A stretch of DNA of 59,789 bases. Source: JBBIJR01 sp037445875. Its GTDB lineage: Bacteria; CLD3; SB21. Positions 1 to 9,939 of the stretch are shown here, piece after piece; the first letter of the stretch is position 1; each line of letters begins with the position of its first letter. Under the pieces are notes generated by a model, which saw only the letters and a program-made list of their open reading frames with translations, did not search any database and was not told where the DNA came from. The stretch is taken from contig JBBIJR010000010.1 in the NCBI GenBank assembly GCA_037445875.1, positions 1 to 59,789 of the forward strand, read 5' to 3'. A program made the translations under genes and the position numbers.

Positions 1-58
1 CATCAGGTTGAGTAGAGGACTTGCACCTCCAAGTGGTCGAACATGCTTGGCACACGAC

Positions 59-90
59 AAAAAAGGCCACCCCATCCGGGTGGCCTTTTT
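59..90. terminator. Bidirectional intrinsic terminator
   Basis: An 8-bp perfect stem (GGCCACCC at 65-72, GGGTGGCC at 78-85) with a 5-nt loop is flanked by an A-run at 59-64 and a T-run at 86-90, so it can terminate in either direction. It lies 19 nt past the stop codon of the TonB-dependent receptor on the minus strand and may also end whatever lies left of the window. Bases 1-58 hold no gene I recognise. Confidence 0.9.
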
Positions 91-108
91 CGTTCTATGA
101 GCGTGCGA

Positions 109-3100
109 TCAGAAGGTGTAGCGAACGCCCAACTGCATCTGCCAGCGTGAAACCAAGTCGCTCGTCTGGAAACGACTGGGAAGTGTAACCGTATTGGAGG
201 TCGCGGAGTAGTTCCCAAAAGTAAACGCCGGCTGACCGCTTATGATTCCACGATAAATCAGATTAGAGTTGTTCTGATTATTCACGAACTTCGACTCACC
301 CCATTCCTTGTTGAATAGGTTCATGAAGTTCTGGATATCAAGCGTCAACTCGAACTTGCCGTACTTGTCCATAATCGGAATGTGCTGTTCGAGATGGAAG
401 TCGAGCCGATTCGTCCACGGTTCGACGCTGGCGTTGCGCTTGACGATCTCTCCCCGTGCGCTCTTCAGATCCGGATCTCCGTTGATGTAGTCTTCGAGTT
501 GCGCATAGATATCATCCGCCGAACGCGGGTCACCGCTGACAGGAACGATATTTATATCGTTCCGATCGATCGGCACATAGATCAGGTCGTTGCTCGTCTG
601 ACCGTCGCCGTTGACATCCCCGGAATACGTCTCCGAATATGGACGGCCGGAGAATCCGGTGTAGAGGAACGAGATGATCGTCGACCACTTCGGGAAAAAC
701 TCAAGCGTGTAGGACAGTGAGCCGACAATGCGGTGGCGCGTTTCGAAGTTCGAAGTGGCCGTGCCGACGTGGTTTGGATCACCCTGCACAGGATTGAAAC
801 GCCAGTTGGAAACCGCCTGGCTGGAGAGACCGCTGTTCTCATCAACAGCCCTACCCAGCGTGTATGCCAGACTTGCAAAATAGCCCTTATCAAACTCGCC
901 AAGGAAACCAGGACCAAAGGTCCTCTGCAGGGCGAGGGTCAGGTTATACTCGTAACCTTTGTCGGTATTGGACAAATAGATCACGTTCGTGAAACTGGAA
1001 ACATACTTTCCAGAAGAAGAGGTGGAGTAAAGCGGACGAATTCCGTCCGGATCACCGCTGGCACTCAACTGGCGGGTCGTGTCATTAACGGGTGGCCGCA
1101 GGTTGATGTCCTGATAACGGATCTGATTGATGTTCTTCGAGTACAGGAAATCGGCCGACGCAATGATGCTCCAGGGTAGTTCATAATCGGCGCCTATATT
1201 GAAGCGCCAGATTTGCGGCAGCTTGAAATCTTTGTCCGTGACATCGATCTCACTGGACGGAGCCACAAACACCTTACCCGGCTGGTTGTTGATATCGGTC
1301 GTGAAGCTGCCCACACCCGGGTTGGCCGTTGTGCGCCCAAAGTCCACACCTGTATTGCCGTATTGATTGGAAATCCAGACATACGGAGTCCGGCCGGAGA
1401 AAACACCCAAGCCTCCACGCACCTGGGTCTTTCCATCGCCGTGCACATCCCAGTTAAGTCCCAGTCGCGGAGAGAAGAGCATGTTGCCGCTCGGTACTTC
1501 ATCGGTGCTGACATGGATATCGTCCAGGAAAAGGGTCGTATCCACTCGCTGGTTATAGGACGGTTTGTCGGGGAGAACCGGAATGTCGGCACGCAAGCCC
1601 AGCGTCACGTTCATGTTCGGCATGACCTTCCACACGTCCTGAACGTAGAATCCGAACTGCTGTACGGCGAACTTCGCTGTCGGCTTCAGATCGTTCGTAT
1701 CCAAGGAATAGCTCAATGAATAGGAAGAGGGAGACCCGGCAATCAGAGAATCAATGTTCGCAAATGTATAATTGCCGTAGAAATCGCGGATAAAGAGGTT
1801 GTCGAAAGAGAAGAACTCATTGTGCGTTCCAACGGTGAACGTGTGGTCGCCCATGAAATACGTGAAATTGTCCGTGATTTCGAGGATGTCTTGGTCGAGG
1901 GCGTTGGCCTGAGAGAAGTTCTCCGTTCCGGCAACAAGCAAATTGCTCCCGTATATCACGCGAACAAACGGGAACTGCTGGCCCGGCGTCCGACGCTTAT
2001 CGCGGATGGTTTGGAAGGCGACAATCGCCTCATTGTACATGTTGTGGCCCAATGTACTCTGCACTTCCAGAACAGTGGAGTTGGTCGTATTGAAGAACCC
2101 GTATCCGCTGTTTCCAAATTGGAAACCGTTGCTGGAGCCGGTGCCGGTCGATCGACCCAAGATGTCGTCGCTGGCGTCCACATAATTGTGGCGCAGCGTC
2201 AATCGATGCTTGTCGGACAAGTTGTAGTCCAAACGCCCGAAGAACTTCGTGCTGGGACGCTCCACCGTCTTGAGTCCGAATCCACCCGGATTGTATCCGT
2301 ATTTCGTGGAAAGCACGCTGTCGAATCTCGCGGCGTCCGCCGCCGTGATCCCGGTCAATGCCGTGAAATCCTCGGGACCGCCGGTTTCCGTAATACCCAG
2401 CGCAGACGGAGCGTTACGCTTCGAATACTCCGCGCTCACAAAGAAGAACAGCTTGTCCTGTTGAATCGGACCTCCCAGACGGAAGCCCAGCACCTTTTCA
2501 TTGAACTTCGGATATTCGACATCGCCGGGACCGTTGCCGATGAAACTCTCGTTGCGCCCCAAGTAGTAGGCCGAACCCGTAAACGTGTTGGTACCGCTGC
2601 GGGTAATGGCGTTTATACCGCCGCCCGTAAAACCGCCTTTGCGTACGTCGTACGGCGCGATCTCGACCTGGAATTCCTGGATCGCGTCCAGGCTGATCGG
2701 CGTGGTTCCGGACTGTCCGCCGGGCGTGCCGCTTCCCGCCAGACCGAACAGGTCGTTGTTCACCGACCCATCGATCAGGATGTTGTTGTAGCGATTATTC
2801 CGGCCGGCCGCCTGATTGCTGTTGAACTGCGGATTCAGCCGCGTGAAATCATCGAAACTGCGACTGATCGTCGGAAGGTCCTCGATCTCTTTGGTGGTAA
2901 CCGTCGTGGCGGCGCCCGTGCGGCTCGTGTTGATGATCGGGTTTCTCTCGGCAACGATCGCTACTTCCTCCATCGCCACCGCTTCTTCGACGACGGTAAA
3001 ATTGACCGTTCGATCTTCACCCAGAGCGAGGGTAATGTTTTCGGCAGGCTCCGCCTTGTACCCTATGAACTCTACGCGGATGGTGTAGGGTCCACCGACA

Positions 3101-3348
3101 CGAACCGCAGGGATATTGAACCGTCCGTCTGCGCGCGAAGCGGCACCGAATACGGTGCCGGACGGCTCGTGGGTTGCGATGACGTTGGCACCGTATACCG
3201 GCTGCCCGTTGTTGTCTGTCACCTTGCCGTTGAAGCCTGCGGTGGTGGCCGTCTGAGCCATGACATTGGAACCCAGTATCAGAAGAAGCCCCGCCCAAAT
3301 AACTCCGACGAAATGAGTGATCTGGTTGCTAAGTACACGTTGAGCCAT
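109..3348 (-). CDS. TonB-dependent receptor, Oar-like, with carboxypeptidase-regulatory domain
   Basis: Outer-membrane protein of 1079 residues, expected to import a large substrate using TonB energy. Residues 1 to about 32 form a signal peptide. A carboxypeptidase-regulatory-like beta-sandwich follows (about 35-115, GFNGKVTDNNGQPVYGANV), then a plug domain (about 125-260, with GGGINAITRSGTN), then a long beta-barrel ending in an aromatic residue (RYTF), as outer-membrane proteins usually do. The start at 3348 has GGAGGAGG immediately upstream. The reading frame is open another 47 codons upstream, but those residues lack a signal-peptide look. The Oar-like architecture is common in Bacteroidota and relatives. 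The substrate cannot be told from sequence. No SusD partner or sigma/anti-sigma pair is adjacent. Confidence 0.9.
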   Translation of the reverse strand: MAQRVLSNQITHFVGVIWAGLLLILGSNVMAQTATTAGFNGKVTDNNGQPVYGANVIATHEPSGTVFGAASRADGRFNIPAVRVGGPYTIRVEFIGYKAEPAENITLALGEDRTVNFTVVEEAVAMEEVAIVAERNPIINTSRTGAATTVTTKEIEDLPTISRSFDDFTRLNPQFNSNQAAGRNNRYNNILIDGSVNNDLFGLAGSGTPGGQSGTTPISLDAIQEFQVEIAPYDVRKGGFTGGGINAITRSGTNTFTGSAYYLGRNESFIGNGPGDVEYPKFNEKVLGFRLGGPIQQDKLFFFVSAEYSKRNAPSALGITETGGPEDFTALTGITAADAARFDSVLSTKYGYNPGGFGLKTVERPSTKFFGRLDYNLSDKHRLTLRHNYVDASDDILGRSTGTGSSNGFQFGNSGYGFFNTTNSTVLEVQSTLGHNMYNEAIVAFQTIRDKRRTPGQQFPFVRVIYGSNLLVAGTENFSQANALDQDILEITDNFTYFMGDHTFTVGTHNEFFSFDNLFIRDFYGNYTFANIDSLIAGSPSSYSLSYSLDTNDLKPTAKFAVQQFGFYVQDVWKVMPNMNVTLGLRADIPVLPDKPSYNQRVDTTLFLDDIHVSTDEVPSGNMLFSPRLGLNWDVHGDGKTQVRGGLGVFSGRTPYVWISNQYGNTGVDFGRTTANPGVGSFTTDINNQPGKVFVAPSSEIDVTDKDFKLPQIWRFNIGADYELPWSIIASADFLYSKNINQIRYQDINLRPPVNDTTRQLSASGDPDGIRPLYSTSSSGKYVSSFTNVIYLSNTDKGYEYNLTLALQRTFGPGFLGEFDKGYFASLAYTLGRAVDENSGLSSQAVSNWRFNPVQGDPNHVGTATSNFETRHRIVGSLSYTLEFFPKWSTIISFLYTGFSGRPYSETYSGDVNGDGQTSNDLIYVPIDRNDINIVPVSGDPRSADDIYAQLEDYINGDPDLKSARGEIVKRNASVEPWTNRLDFHLEQHIPIMDKYGKFELTLDIQNFMNLFNKEWGESKFVNNQNNSNLIYRGIISGQPAFTFGNYSATSNTVTLPSRFQTSDLVSRWQMQLGVRYTF

Positions 3349-3462
3349 AACTACCTCCTCCGGTTGGACTGTAGAGCAGATTATTTTGAAGGAACAGATA
3401 AGAGAATACCTGAGAGAGAAACGAAAAGGTTGGTCAGTATAACAACAAATCGTTATGGCGAT

Positions 3463-3478
3463 GTTACGGCGGCGTAAC
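3463..3478. promoter_or_regulatory. Inverted repeat upstream of the TonB-dependent receptor
   Basis: GTTACG and CGTAAC form a 6-bp inverted repeat separated by GCGG, 115 nt upstream of the receptor start. It could be an operator or a short hairpin near the promoter. No regulator is assigned. The rest of 3349-3529 shows nothing else recognisable. Confidence 0.3.
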
Positions 3479-3529
3479 GAGAAGGTCAAGAACGAAATAA
3501 CTTCACTTCATCGATCGCCCGGGTAGATG

Positions 3530-3568
3530 AAAAAACGGGCAGCCTTTTGCCAGCGCCGCCCGTTTTTT
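3530..3568 (-). terminator. Intrinsic terminator after the PPDK gene
   Basis: AAAAAACGGGC (3530-3540) and GCCCGTTTTTT (3558-3568) pair over 11 bp around a 17-nt loop, leaving a T-run on the minus strand. It lies 16 nt beyond the stop codon of the pyruvate phosphate dikinase reading frame. Confidence 0.85.
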
Positions 3569-3584
3569 CCTTTAAGGAGGGGTA

Positions 3585-6352
3585 TTATTTCCGCCTGTGA
3601 TTGATCTGGGCTTGCGCCGCCGCAAGCCGGGCGATCGGCACACGGAACGGGGAACAGCTCACATAGTCGAGTCCGACCATGTGGCAGAACTCGACGGAAT
3701 TGGGCTCGCCGCCGTGTTCCCCGCAAATTCCGAGCTTGAGGCTCGGCCGGGCCCTCCGTCCCCGCTCGCAGGCCACCTGCATCAACCACCCGATGCCTTC
3801 CCGATCGATGACCTGGAACGGATCCATCGGCAGGACCTTCTTTTCGAGATACTCCGGCAGAAAGCTGCCGATGTCGTCGCGGGAGAACCCGAAGCCCATT
3901 TGCGTGAGGTCGTTTGTCCCGAACGAGAAGAACTCCGCCTCGGCCGCGATCTTGTCGGCCGTGATGGCCGCTCGCGGGATCTCGATCATCGTGCCCACCA
4001 GATGCGGTATCTTCTTGAGCTTGAATTTGGCCAGCGTTTCCGTGTACACCTTAGCGATGAGCCCTTTCTGGTGCTTGAGCTCAGTGTCCACCGCCAGTAC
4101 GGGAATCATGATTTCAGGGAACGGCTTCTTGCCTTCCAGCATCAATTCCGCCGCCGCCTCGAAGATCGCCCGGATCTGCATTTCGGTGACCTCGGGGTAC
4201 GTGATGCCGAGGCGCACTCCGCGGTGCCCCATCATCGGGTTGTTCTCCTGGAGCATCTCCGCTCTCTTGCTGAATTCCTCGCTGTTCACGCCGAGGCTCT
4301 GGGCCAGGCGTTCCCGCTCCTCCGGCCGGTGCGGCACGAATTCGTGCAGCGGCGGGTCGAGCGTGCGGATGGTCACCGGGTATGGATCCATGGCTTCGAG
4401 CGTGCCCTTGATGTCCGCCTTGACGAACGGAAACAGCTCATCGAGGGCTTCGCGCCGCTGGGCGAGGGTTTTCGAAACGATCATCTTACGCAGAAGAAAG
4501 AGCGGCTCCTCCGATCCCTTGCCGTAGAACATGTGTTCCGTGCGGAACAGGCCGATGCCCTCGGCTCCGAACGCACGCGCTCTGGCGGCGTCCTCCGGCG
4601 TGTCCGCGTTGGTGCGGACCTTGAGGCGGCGTACCTGGTCGCACAGGGCCATGAACTTGATGAAATCGGGATTGTCCTCGGCCGCCTTGATCATGGGTAG
4701 TACGCCTTCATACACACAGCCGAGGGAGCCGTTGAGGGTGAGCCATTCGCCTTCGCGGAACTCGCGGCCGTCCACGCTGAAGAACCTGTCCTGGTGGTGA
4801 ATGCTGATCCCGCCGGCGCCGACGATGCAGCATTTGCCCCAGCCGCGGGCCACGAGGGCCGCGTGGCTCGTCATGCCGCCGCGGGCCGTGAGAATGGCCT
4901 GGGCGGCGCGCATGCCTTCCACGTCCTCCGGATTGGTCTCCTCGCGCACGAGAATGACCTTCTTACCTTGTTTGGCCCAGGCAACGGCGTCGGCCGCGCT
5001 GAACACCACCTGCCCCGCCGCGCCCCCCGGTCCTGCCGGCAGGCCCTTGGCCACGGGCTTGACGGTCTGCTCGACCTTGGGATCGATGATCGGGTGCAGC
5101 AGTTCCTCGAGTTGATGCGGCGTGACGCGCATGACCGCTTCTTCCCGCGTAATGATCTTCTCGCGGAACATGTCCAGGGCCATGCGAACGGCGGCCGGTC
5201 CGTTGCGCTTGCCGACGCGGCACTGCAGCATCCACAGGCGGCCCTCCTGGATCGTGAATTCGATGTCGAGCATGTCGCGGAAATGACGTTCCAACTTGCG
5301 CTGGATGTCGTGCAACTGCCGGTAGGCTCTGGGCATTGCCAGTTCGAGCGACGGAAGATGCTTATTGTGCTCCGTTTTACCGACCTCGTTGATGGGGTTG
5401 GGTGTACGGATGCCGGCGACCACGTCTTCGCCCTGCGCGTTGGACAGCCACTCGCCGTAGAAATGATTGTCGCCCGTGGCCGGGTTGCGCGTAAAGGCCA
5501 CGCCCGTTCCGGACGAATCGCCCATGTTGCCGAATACCATGGCCTGCACGTTAACCGCGGTCCCCCACTCGTCCGGAATGTTCTCGATCCGCCGGTACGA
5601 GATGGCGCGCTTGCCATTCCAGCTCAGGAACACTGCCGTGATGGCCCCCCAGAGCTGTTCCATCGGGTCTTCCGGGAACGGCTTGCCCAGGACTTCCTTG
5701 ATCCGGACCTTGTAGATTTCGATCAGTTTTCTGAGGTCGTCGGCAAACAGCTCGGTGTCCTGCTGCACGCCTTTCTGCTTCTTCATTCTGTCCAGTTCTC
5801 GTTCCAATTGCTGGCGGATGCCGTGGCCGTCGGCGGGTTCGACACCCTGGGCTTTCTCCATCACAACGTCGGAATACATCTGGATGAGGCGGCGGTACGC
5901 GTCGTAGACGAACCGGGGGTTGTTCGTCTTCTTGATGAACCCCTCGCAGGTCACATCGTTGAGGCCGACGTTGAGGACGGTCTCCATCATGCCCGGCATG
6001 GAGCGGCGTGCGCCGGAACGAACGGCTGGTCCCGGTCGCCAAAGCGGGAAGCCATGACCCTTTCCAAAAAAGCCATGGCCGCCCGCACCTGCGCGTCGAG
6101 ACCTTTAGGGTACGCGTTGCGGTTCCTGTAATAGTGCACGCAAACGTCGGTCGTGATCGTGAATCCTGGCGGAACGGGCAGTCCGATGTTGGCCATTTCG
6201 GCCAGGTTGGCGCCCTTGCCCCCGAGAAGGTTCTTCATCTCGGCCTTGCCTTCGGCCTTGCCTCCGCCGAACGTGTAAACATACTTCTCCGCCTTCCCGG
6301 CCGTTCGGGGCCGCTTCTTTGCCGAAACACGCTTCGAGCTTGCAGTTCGCAT
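3585..6352 (-). pseudogene. ppdK: Pyruvate, phosphate dikinase, frameshifted by an apparent 13-nt deletion
   Basis: PPDK interconverts pyruvate + ATP + Pi and PEP + AMP + PPi. The gene is split into two frames. Codons from 6352 (ATG with a GGAGG upstream) encode the N-terminal part (VYTFGGGKAEG, GGKGANLAEM, PVPPGFTITT) as far as the FGDRDQP motif. The frame then changes, and SGARRSMPGMMETV continues to the stop at 3585. The catalytic phosphohistidine loop (GGMTSHAALVARG) and the C-terminal CGEHGGEP motif are intact. Family members have five more residues (about LLVSV) at the junction, in the nucleotide-binding region. Restoring 13 nt makes 2781 nt, exactly 927 codons, a normal PPDK length. 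Transcribed after the malic enzyme (46-nt gap). This is either a genuinely dead gene or an assembly error. Confidence 0.85.
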
Positions 6353-6398
6353 ACGGGCCTTCTCCTCCATGTTAAGAGCCACGGGTTGTCCGATCCAG

Positions 6399-8648
6399 CT
6401 ACTTCTTATCCTGCGCCTCCACGACCGCGATGGCTGTCATGTTGACGATGTCCTTGACCTCGCTGCCTTTCTGCAGCAGGTGCACGGGATGACGCATGCC
6501 GACCAGGATGGGTCCGATCGCCTCGGCGCCGCCCAGCCGTTGGAGCAGTTTGATCCCCGCATTCGCCGACTGCAGTTCGGGGAAGATCAGCACGTTCGCA
6601 CCGCCTTTGAGGCTGCTGAAGGGATAATACTGCTCAATGATCTCCGGAGCAAGGGCCGTGTCCACCTGCATCTCGCCGTCGATCATCAGCTCCGGATTGC
6701 GCGAGCGAACGATGCTCAGCGCCTGACGGATCCTGTCGACGATCGGATGGCGCACGCTGCCGAAGTTGGAGAAGGATATCATGGCCACGCGCGGCTCCAC
6801 GTTGAACCGTTTGGCGACTTCGGCGCTCATGAGCGCGATCTCGGCCAGCTCCTCCGCCGTCGGCTCGATGTTCACCGTCGTGTCCGCAAAGAAGTAGATC
6901 TTGTCTTTCACGATCAACATGAAGACGCTTGCGACGGACGAGATGCGCTCGTCGGTCTGCACGATCTGCAGCGCGGGCCGCAGCGTGTCGGGGTAGTGCT
7001 GGGTCAGTCCGGCGATGAGGCCGTCCGCATCGCCCATGCGCACCATCATGGCGGCGTAGTTCGTGGAGTTGTGCATCGCCTGCATCGCCTCGTTCCAGGT
7101 GACGCCCCTGCGCTGGCGGAGCCGGTAGTACTCCTCCGAGTACGACTCCAGCCGCCGCGATTTGGATGGATTGAGAATCTGGATCCCCTCTAGCGGTACG
7201 TCCAATTCCTGCGCCGTACGGCGGATTTGGTCCTCGTCCCCCAGCAGAATCGGTTGCGCCATTTCCTCGTCCGCGACGAGGTGGGCGGCCCGCAGCACTT
7301 TTTCGTTGCTGCCTTCGGGGTATACAATCCGTTTCGGTCGTCGCTTCGCCCGGTTGATCATGGTTCGCATGACCTCGCGGCTCTTGCCGAGGCGGTTTTC
7401 GAGTTGTTCCTTGTATTCTTCCAAGTCCACCTTGACGCGGGCCACGCCCGTTTCCATGGCGGCTTTGGCCACTGCGCTCGCTTCCCATATCAACACACGG
7501 TAGTCGAACGGCTTGGGAATCAGATAGTCTTTTCCAAAATGCAGCCGCTCTCCGCCGTACGCTTTCGATACGGAATCGGGTACATCTTCCTTGGCCAGAT
7601 TGGCCAGCGCGTACGACGCGGCTCGTTTCATCTCTTCGTTGATCGCCGTGGCGCGCACGTCGAGCGCCCCGCGGAAGATGAACGGAAAACCGAGTACGTT
7701 GTTGACCTGATTCGGATAATCCGATCGGCCGGTGCCCATGATCACATCGGGCCTTGCGGCCATGGCTTCGTCGTACGTGATCTCCGGATCGGGATTGGCC
7801 ATGGCAAAGATGATCGGGTTGTCGGCCATCGAGCGGACCATTTCCCTGGTCACGACATTGGCCACTGAGAGGCCGGCAAAGACGTCCGCGCCCTTGATGG
7901 CATCGGCCAACGTCCGGGCGCCCGTCTCCCGTGCGAACTCTTCCTTGTAGGGATTCATGCCCTCCTTCCGGCCTTTGTAGATGACGCCCTTGGTGTCGCA
8001 CAGGATCAGGTTTTCCGGTCGCACGCCGAGAGAGATGTAGAACTTCGCGCACGCGATCCCCGATGCGCCTGCCCCGTTGACCACGATCCGGATCTCGCTC
8101 ATTTTCTTGCCGATGAGTTCTGTGGCGTTCATCAGCGCCGCGCCGGAGATGATCGCTGTGCCGTGCTGGTCGTCGTGAAACACAGGGATGTTCAAGGCTT
8201 TCTTCAGCGCTTCTTCGATCATGAAACACTCGGGGGCCTTGATGTCCTCGAGGTTGATGCCCCCGAACGTCGGTTCGAGCAGCTTGACCAATTTGATAAT
8301 CTCATCCGGGTCGTGGCTGTCGACCTCGATGTCGAACACATCGATGTCGGCGAAGCGTTTAAAGAGCACGCCTTTTCCTTCCATGACCGGTTTGCCGGCG
8401 AGCGCCCCGATGTCGCCGAGTCCGAGCACGGCGGTGCCGTTGGATATGACGGCCACCAGATTGCCGCGGGCGGTATAGTCGAACGCGTCGTCGGGATTCT
8501 TTTCGATGCGGAGGCACGGAATGGCCACTCCGGGACTGTACGCCAGCGACAGATCTCGCTGCGTCGTGCACGGTTTCGTCGGAATAACTTCGATCTTGCC
8601 CTTCCGGCCTGTTTTATGATAGTCGAGAGCTTCCTGGTCCTTGATCAT
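6399..8648 (-). CDS. maeB: NADP-type malic enzyme with C-terminal phosphotransacetylase-like domain
   Basis: Decarboxylates malate to pyruvate and CO2 with NAD(P). The 749 residues match the MaeB architecture. The malic enzyme N-terminal domain carries the catalytic Tyr37 in SLAYSPGVA, the metal-site region FHDDQHGT, and a Rossmann fold with VVNGAGASGIACA. From about residue 430 follows a phosphate acetyl/butyryltransferase-like domain (RIVYPEGSNEKVLRAA, NSTNYAAMMVRMGDADG). In MaeB proteins this domain is regulatory (acetyl-CoA sensing) rather than a proven transferase. GGAGGAGG precedes the ATG. It lies directly upstream of the PPDK gene on the same strand, so the pair would take malate through pyruvate to PEP. 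The 299 nt between this gene and the peptide gene at 8948 show nothing definite. Confidence 0.93.
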   Translation of the reverse strand: MIKDQEALDYHKTGRKGKIEVIPTKPCTTQRDLSLAYSPGVAIPCLRIEKNPDDAFDYTARGNLVAVISNGTAVLGLGDIGALAGKPVMEGKGVLFKRFADIDVFDIEVDSHDPDEIIKLVKLLEPTFGGINLEDIKAPECFMIEEALKKALNIPVFHDDQHGTAIISGAALMNATELIGKKMSEIRIVVNGAGASGIACAKFYISLGVRPENLILCDTKGVIYKGRKEGMNPYKEEFARETGARTLADAIKGADVFAGLSVANVVTREMVRSMADNPIIFAMANPDPEITYDEAMAARPDVIMGTGRSDYPNQVNNVLGFPFIFRGALDVRATAINEEMKRAASYALANLAKEDVPDSVSKAYGGERLHFGKDYLIPKPFDYRVLIWEASAVAKAAMETGVARVKVDLEEYKEQLENRLGKSREVMRTMINRAKRRPKRIVYPEGSNEKVLRAAHLVADEEMAQPILLGDEDQIRRTAQELDVPLEGIQILNPSKSRRLESYSEEYYRLRQRRGVTWNEAMQAMHNSTNYAAMMVRMGDADGLIAGLTQHYPDTLRPALQIVQTDERISSVASVFMLIVKDKIYFFADTTVNIEPTAEELAEIALMSAEVAKRFNVEPRVAMISFSNFGSVRHPIVDRIRQALSIVRSRNPELMIDGEMQVDTALAPEIIEQYYPFSSLKGGANVLIFPELQSANAGIKLLQRLGGAEAIGPILVGMRHPVHLLQKGSEVKDIVNMTAIAVVEAQDKK

Positions 8649-8947
8649 ATGCTTCCTCCTCCGCCCGCAGAATTCGTGCGGCGGATGTTCGGCTTACGTT
8701 CGTACGGTTGGTGTCCATGTATCGTCAATGGAGAACGACGTTTATCGTCTGCCCCAGTTTACGGACCCGTACAGGAAAAAACCATGATTTGCGTCAGGTT
8801 ATGGGGAAAAGGATGCGGCGTTCTTTTTTGTGGATAGAGCACAAGGAAGCACACCTCGAGCCCGCCGCAGCTGTCAGGCTCCCGGCAACATCGTGACCCG
8901 TTCGGGTGTGCGCAACCTGCGTCGTGGCCGCACACGCCCTATACCGG

Positions 8948-9076
8948 CTACTTGCAGCAGTCCGGGTATTCCGGACACGCCGGGGTTCCGCGTAGCGGAC
9001 AATCCGCGGACACGAAATGCGCAGCCCCGATGATCAGCAGCAAGAGAACTGCCGCCATGACCATTAACTTTTTCAA
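8948..9076 (-). CDS. 42-residue exported Cys-rich peptide, coupled to the mer cassette
   Basis: A very short gene that automatic callers could miss. It starts at TTG, whose TTGA overlaps the stop of the GDCCVxC gene by 4 nt, and has a strong AGGAGGTGA ribosome site. The product begins MKKLMVMAAVLLLLIIGA, a textbook signal peptide or membrane anchor, and ends in a short tail with four cysteines (DCPLRGTPACPEYPDCCK). The start/stop coupling, the Shine-Dalgarno site and the sensible export signal argue that it is real. Placed last in a mercury cassette, a periplasmic or membrane-tethered thiol peptide that binds metal is a reasonable inference. No family is recognised. Confidence 0.65.
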   Translation of the reverse strand: MKKLMVMAAVLLLLIIGAAHFVSADCPLRGTPACPEYPDCCK

Positions 9077-9318
9077 CTGCTCACCTCCTTTCCGCAGCAC
9101 TCGGGATCATCACCACGGCCCCTGATCTGAACCGAAGGGCAGGGCACCGTGCCGTACGAACAGAAAACGCAGCAATCCCCGTCAAGCGGTTTCAGTTGCG
9201 CTCCGCAGCGCTCGCACACGTAGAAGTACCGGCACGCATCGGTCGGCATGGTCTCACTTTTGCAGTGTCCGCAACGGGGACAGGTGATCACGGATTCCAG
9301 CACTACCGAACGACTCAC
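9073..9318 (-). CDS. GDCCVxC domain-containing protein (Cys form)
   Basis: An 81-residue cytosolic-looking protein with 12 cysteines: CPRCGHC at 13-19, Cys29, CERC at 35-38, the family signature GDCCVFCSYGTVPCP from 47, and Cys74-Cys75. I recognise the signature as that of the GDCCVxC (seleno)protein family, in which some members carry selenocysteine; this one has only Cys codons. The family recurs beside mercury and other heavy-metal transport genes. The start is GTG with AGGAGG upstream, 9 nt after merTP. Its stop overlaps the TTG start of the small peptide. A zinc-ribbon or metal-trafficking role is inferred, not shown. Confidence 0.8.
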   Translation of the reverse strand: MSRSVVLESVITCPRCGHCKSETMPTDACRYFYVCERCGAQLKPLDGDCCVFCSYGTVPCPSVQIRGRGDDPECCGKEVSS

Positions 9319-9327
9319 GAGGGCCTC

Positions 9328-9939
9328 CTACCTGGGTTTATTCGACGTCGAATCCGGCATAAACGCCCGGTAGACCGTTGTCGCGGAGATCCGATCCACG
9401 ATTTGTTCTACCGTCGCCTCCGCAGGATCGAATTCAACTGTGACGCTATTCAGTCTGAAATCGGCCCGTGCACGGATGACCCCGTCCACGCTTTGCGCCG
9501 CCGATTCCACGTTCGCGTTACATCCAACACATGTCATGCCTCGAACCTCTATCTCCATCTGCTTTACCGATGGACGGGCAGCGGAGTGAACTCTATCGTA
9601 CGCCGTTCCGCGGAGATAAGGATACGCGATACTAACCGCTGCCACCAACGTCGCCGCCCAAACGGCGGCCCTGCTTCGTCTGCCCGACGGTTCGATGCGG
9701 CAACTCCCATCCGGGCAGGTCGATTTGCTCTTTTGGTACACGAGAACAAACGCGACGACCAGGGTAAAGACAGTGACAGCTATCAGCAACGGCCTGTAGT
9801 TCTCGAAGAACGAGAACGCCCCGATTCCCGCCATCCCGGCGGCCGAGAGCAACACGGGCCCCAGACAGCAAAGAGAGGCCAGTATCGCGGACATCGCCCC
9901 ACCGGCTGAGAGCCACCGTGCTTTCATTCCTGCGCGCAT
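9328..9939 (-). CDS. merTP: Mercuric transport protein MerT fused to a MerP-like HMA domain
   Basis: Inner-membrane Hg(II) uptake protein of 203 residues. The vicinal pair Cys24-Cys25 lies in the first transmembrane helix (ASLCCLGPVLL), as in MerT. A second pair, Cys75 and Cys80 (TCPDGSC), is in the following loop, and a third hydrophobic segment spans about 90-108. The C-terminal 75 residues are a heavy-metal-associated domain with GMTCVGC (Cys137, Cys140), normally the separate periplasmic protein MerP. A GGAAAGGAAG ribosome site supports the first ATG. It overlaps the end of merR by 16 nt, so the two are co-transcribed. No mercuric reductase lies in this cassette. Confidence 0.92.
   Translation of the reverse strand: MRAGMKARWLSAGGAMSAILASLCCLGPVLLSAAGMAGIGAFSFFENYRPLLIAVTVFTLVVAFVLVYQKSKSTCPDGSCRIEPSGRRSRAAVWAATLVAAVSIAYPYLRGTAYDRVHSAARPSVKQMEIEVRGMTCVGCNANVESAAQSVDGVIRARADFRLNSVTVEFDPAEATVEQIVDRISATTVYRAFMPDSTSNKPR

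Noticed and set aside
1..58. tRNA-like segment at the left edge
   Set aside because: A T-arm-like TGCAAGTCC appears on the minus strand, but no cloverleaf or matching acceptor stem can be drawn with the visible bases.
1822..3477. 551-residue open frame on the plus strand
   Set aside because: It is antisense to the TonB-dependent receptor, has no domain or ribosome site, and its residue composition (Arg, Val, Gln-rich) is typical of a shadow frame.
6000..6040. Programmed frameshift in PPDK
   Set aside because: No slippery heptamer or downstream structure is visible, and five family-conserved residues are missing, so a simple frame change would not restore the protein.
4794..6131. 445-residue open frame on the plus strand
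   Set aside because: Antisense shadow of the PPDK gene, with no recognisable domain.
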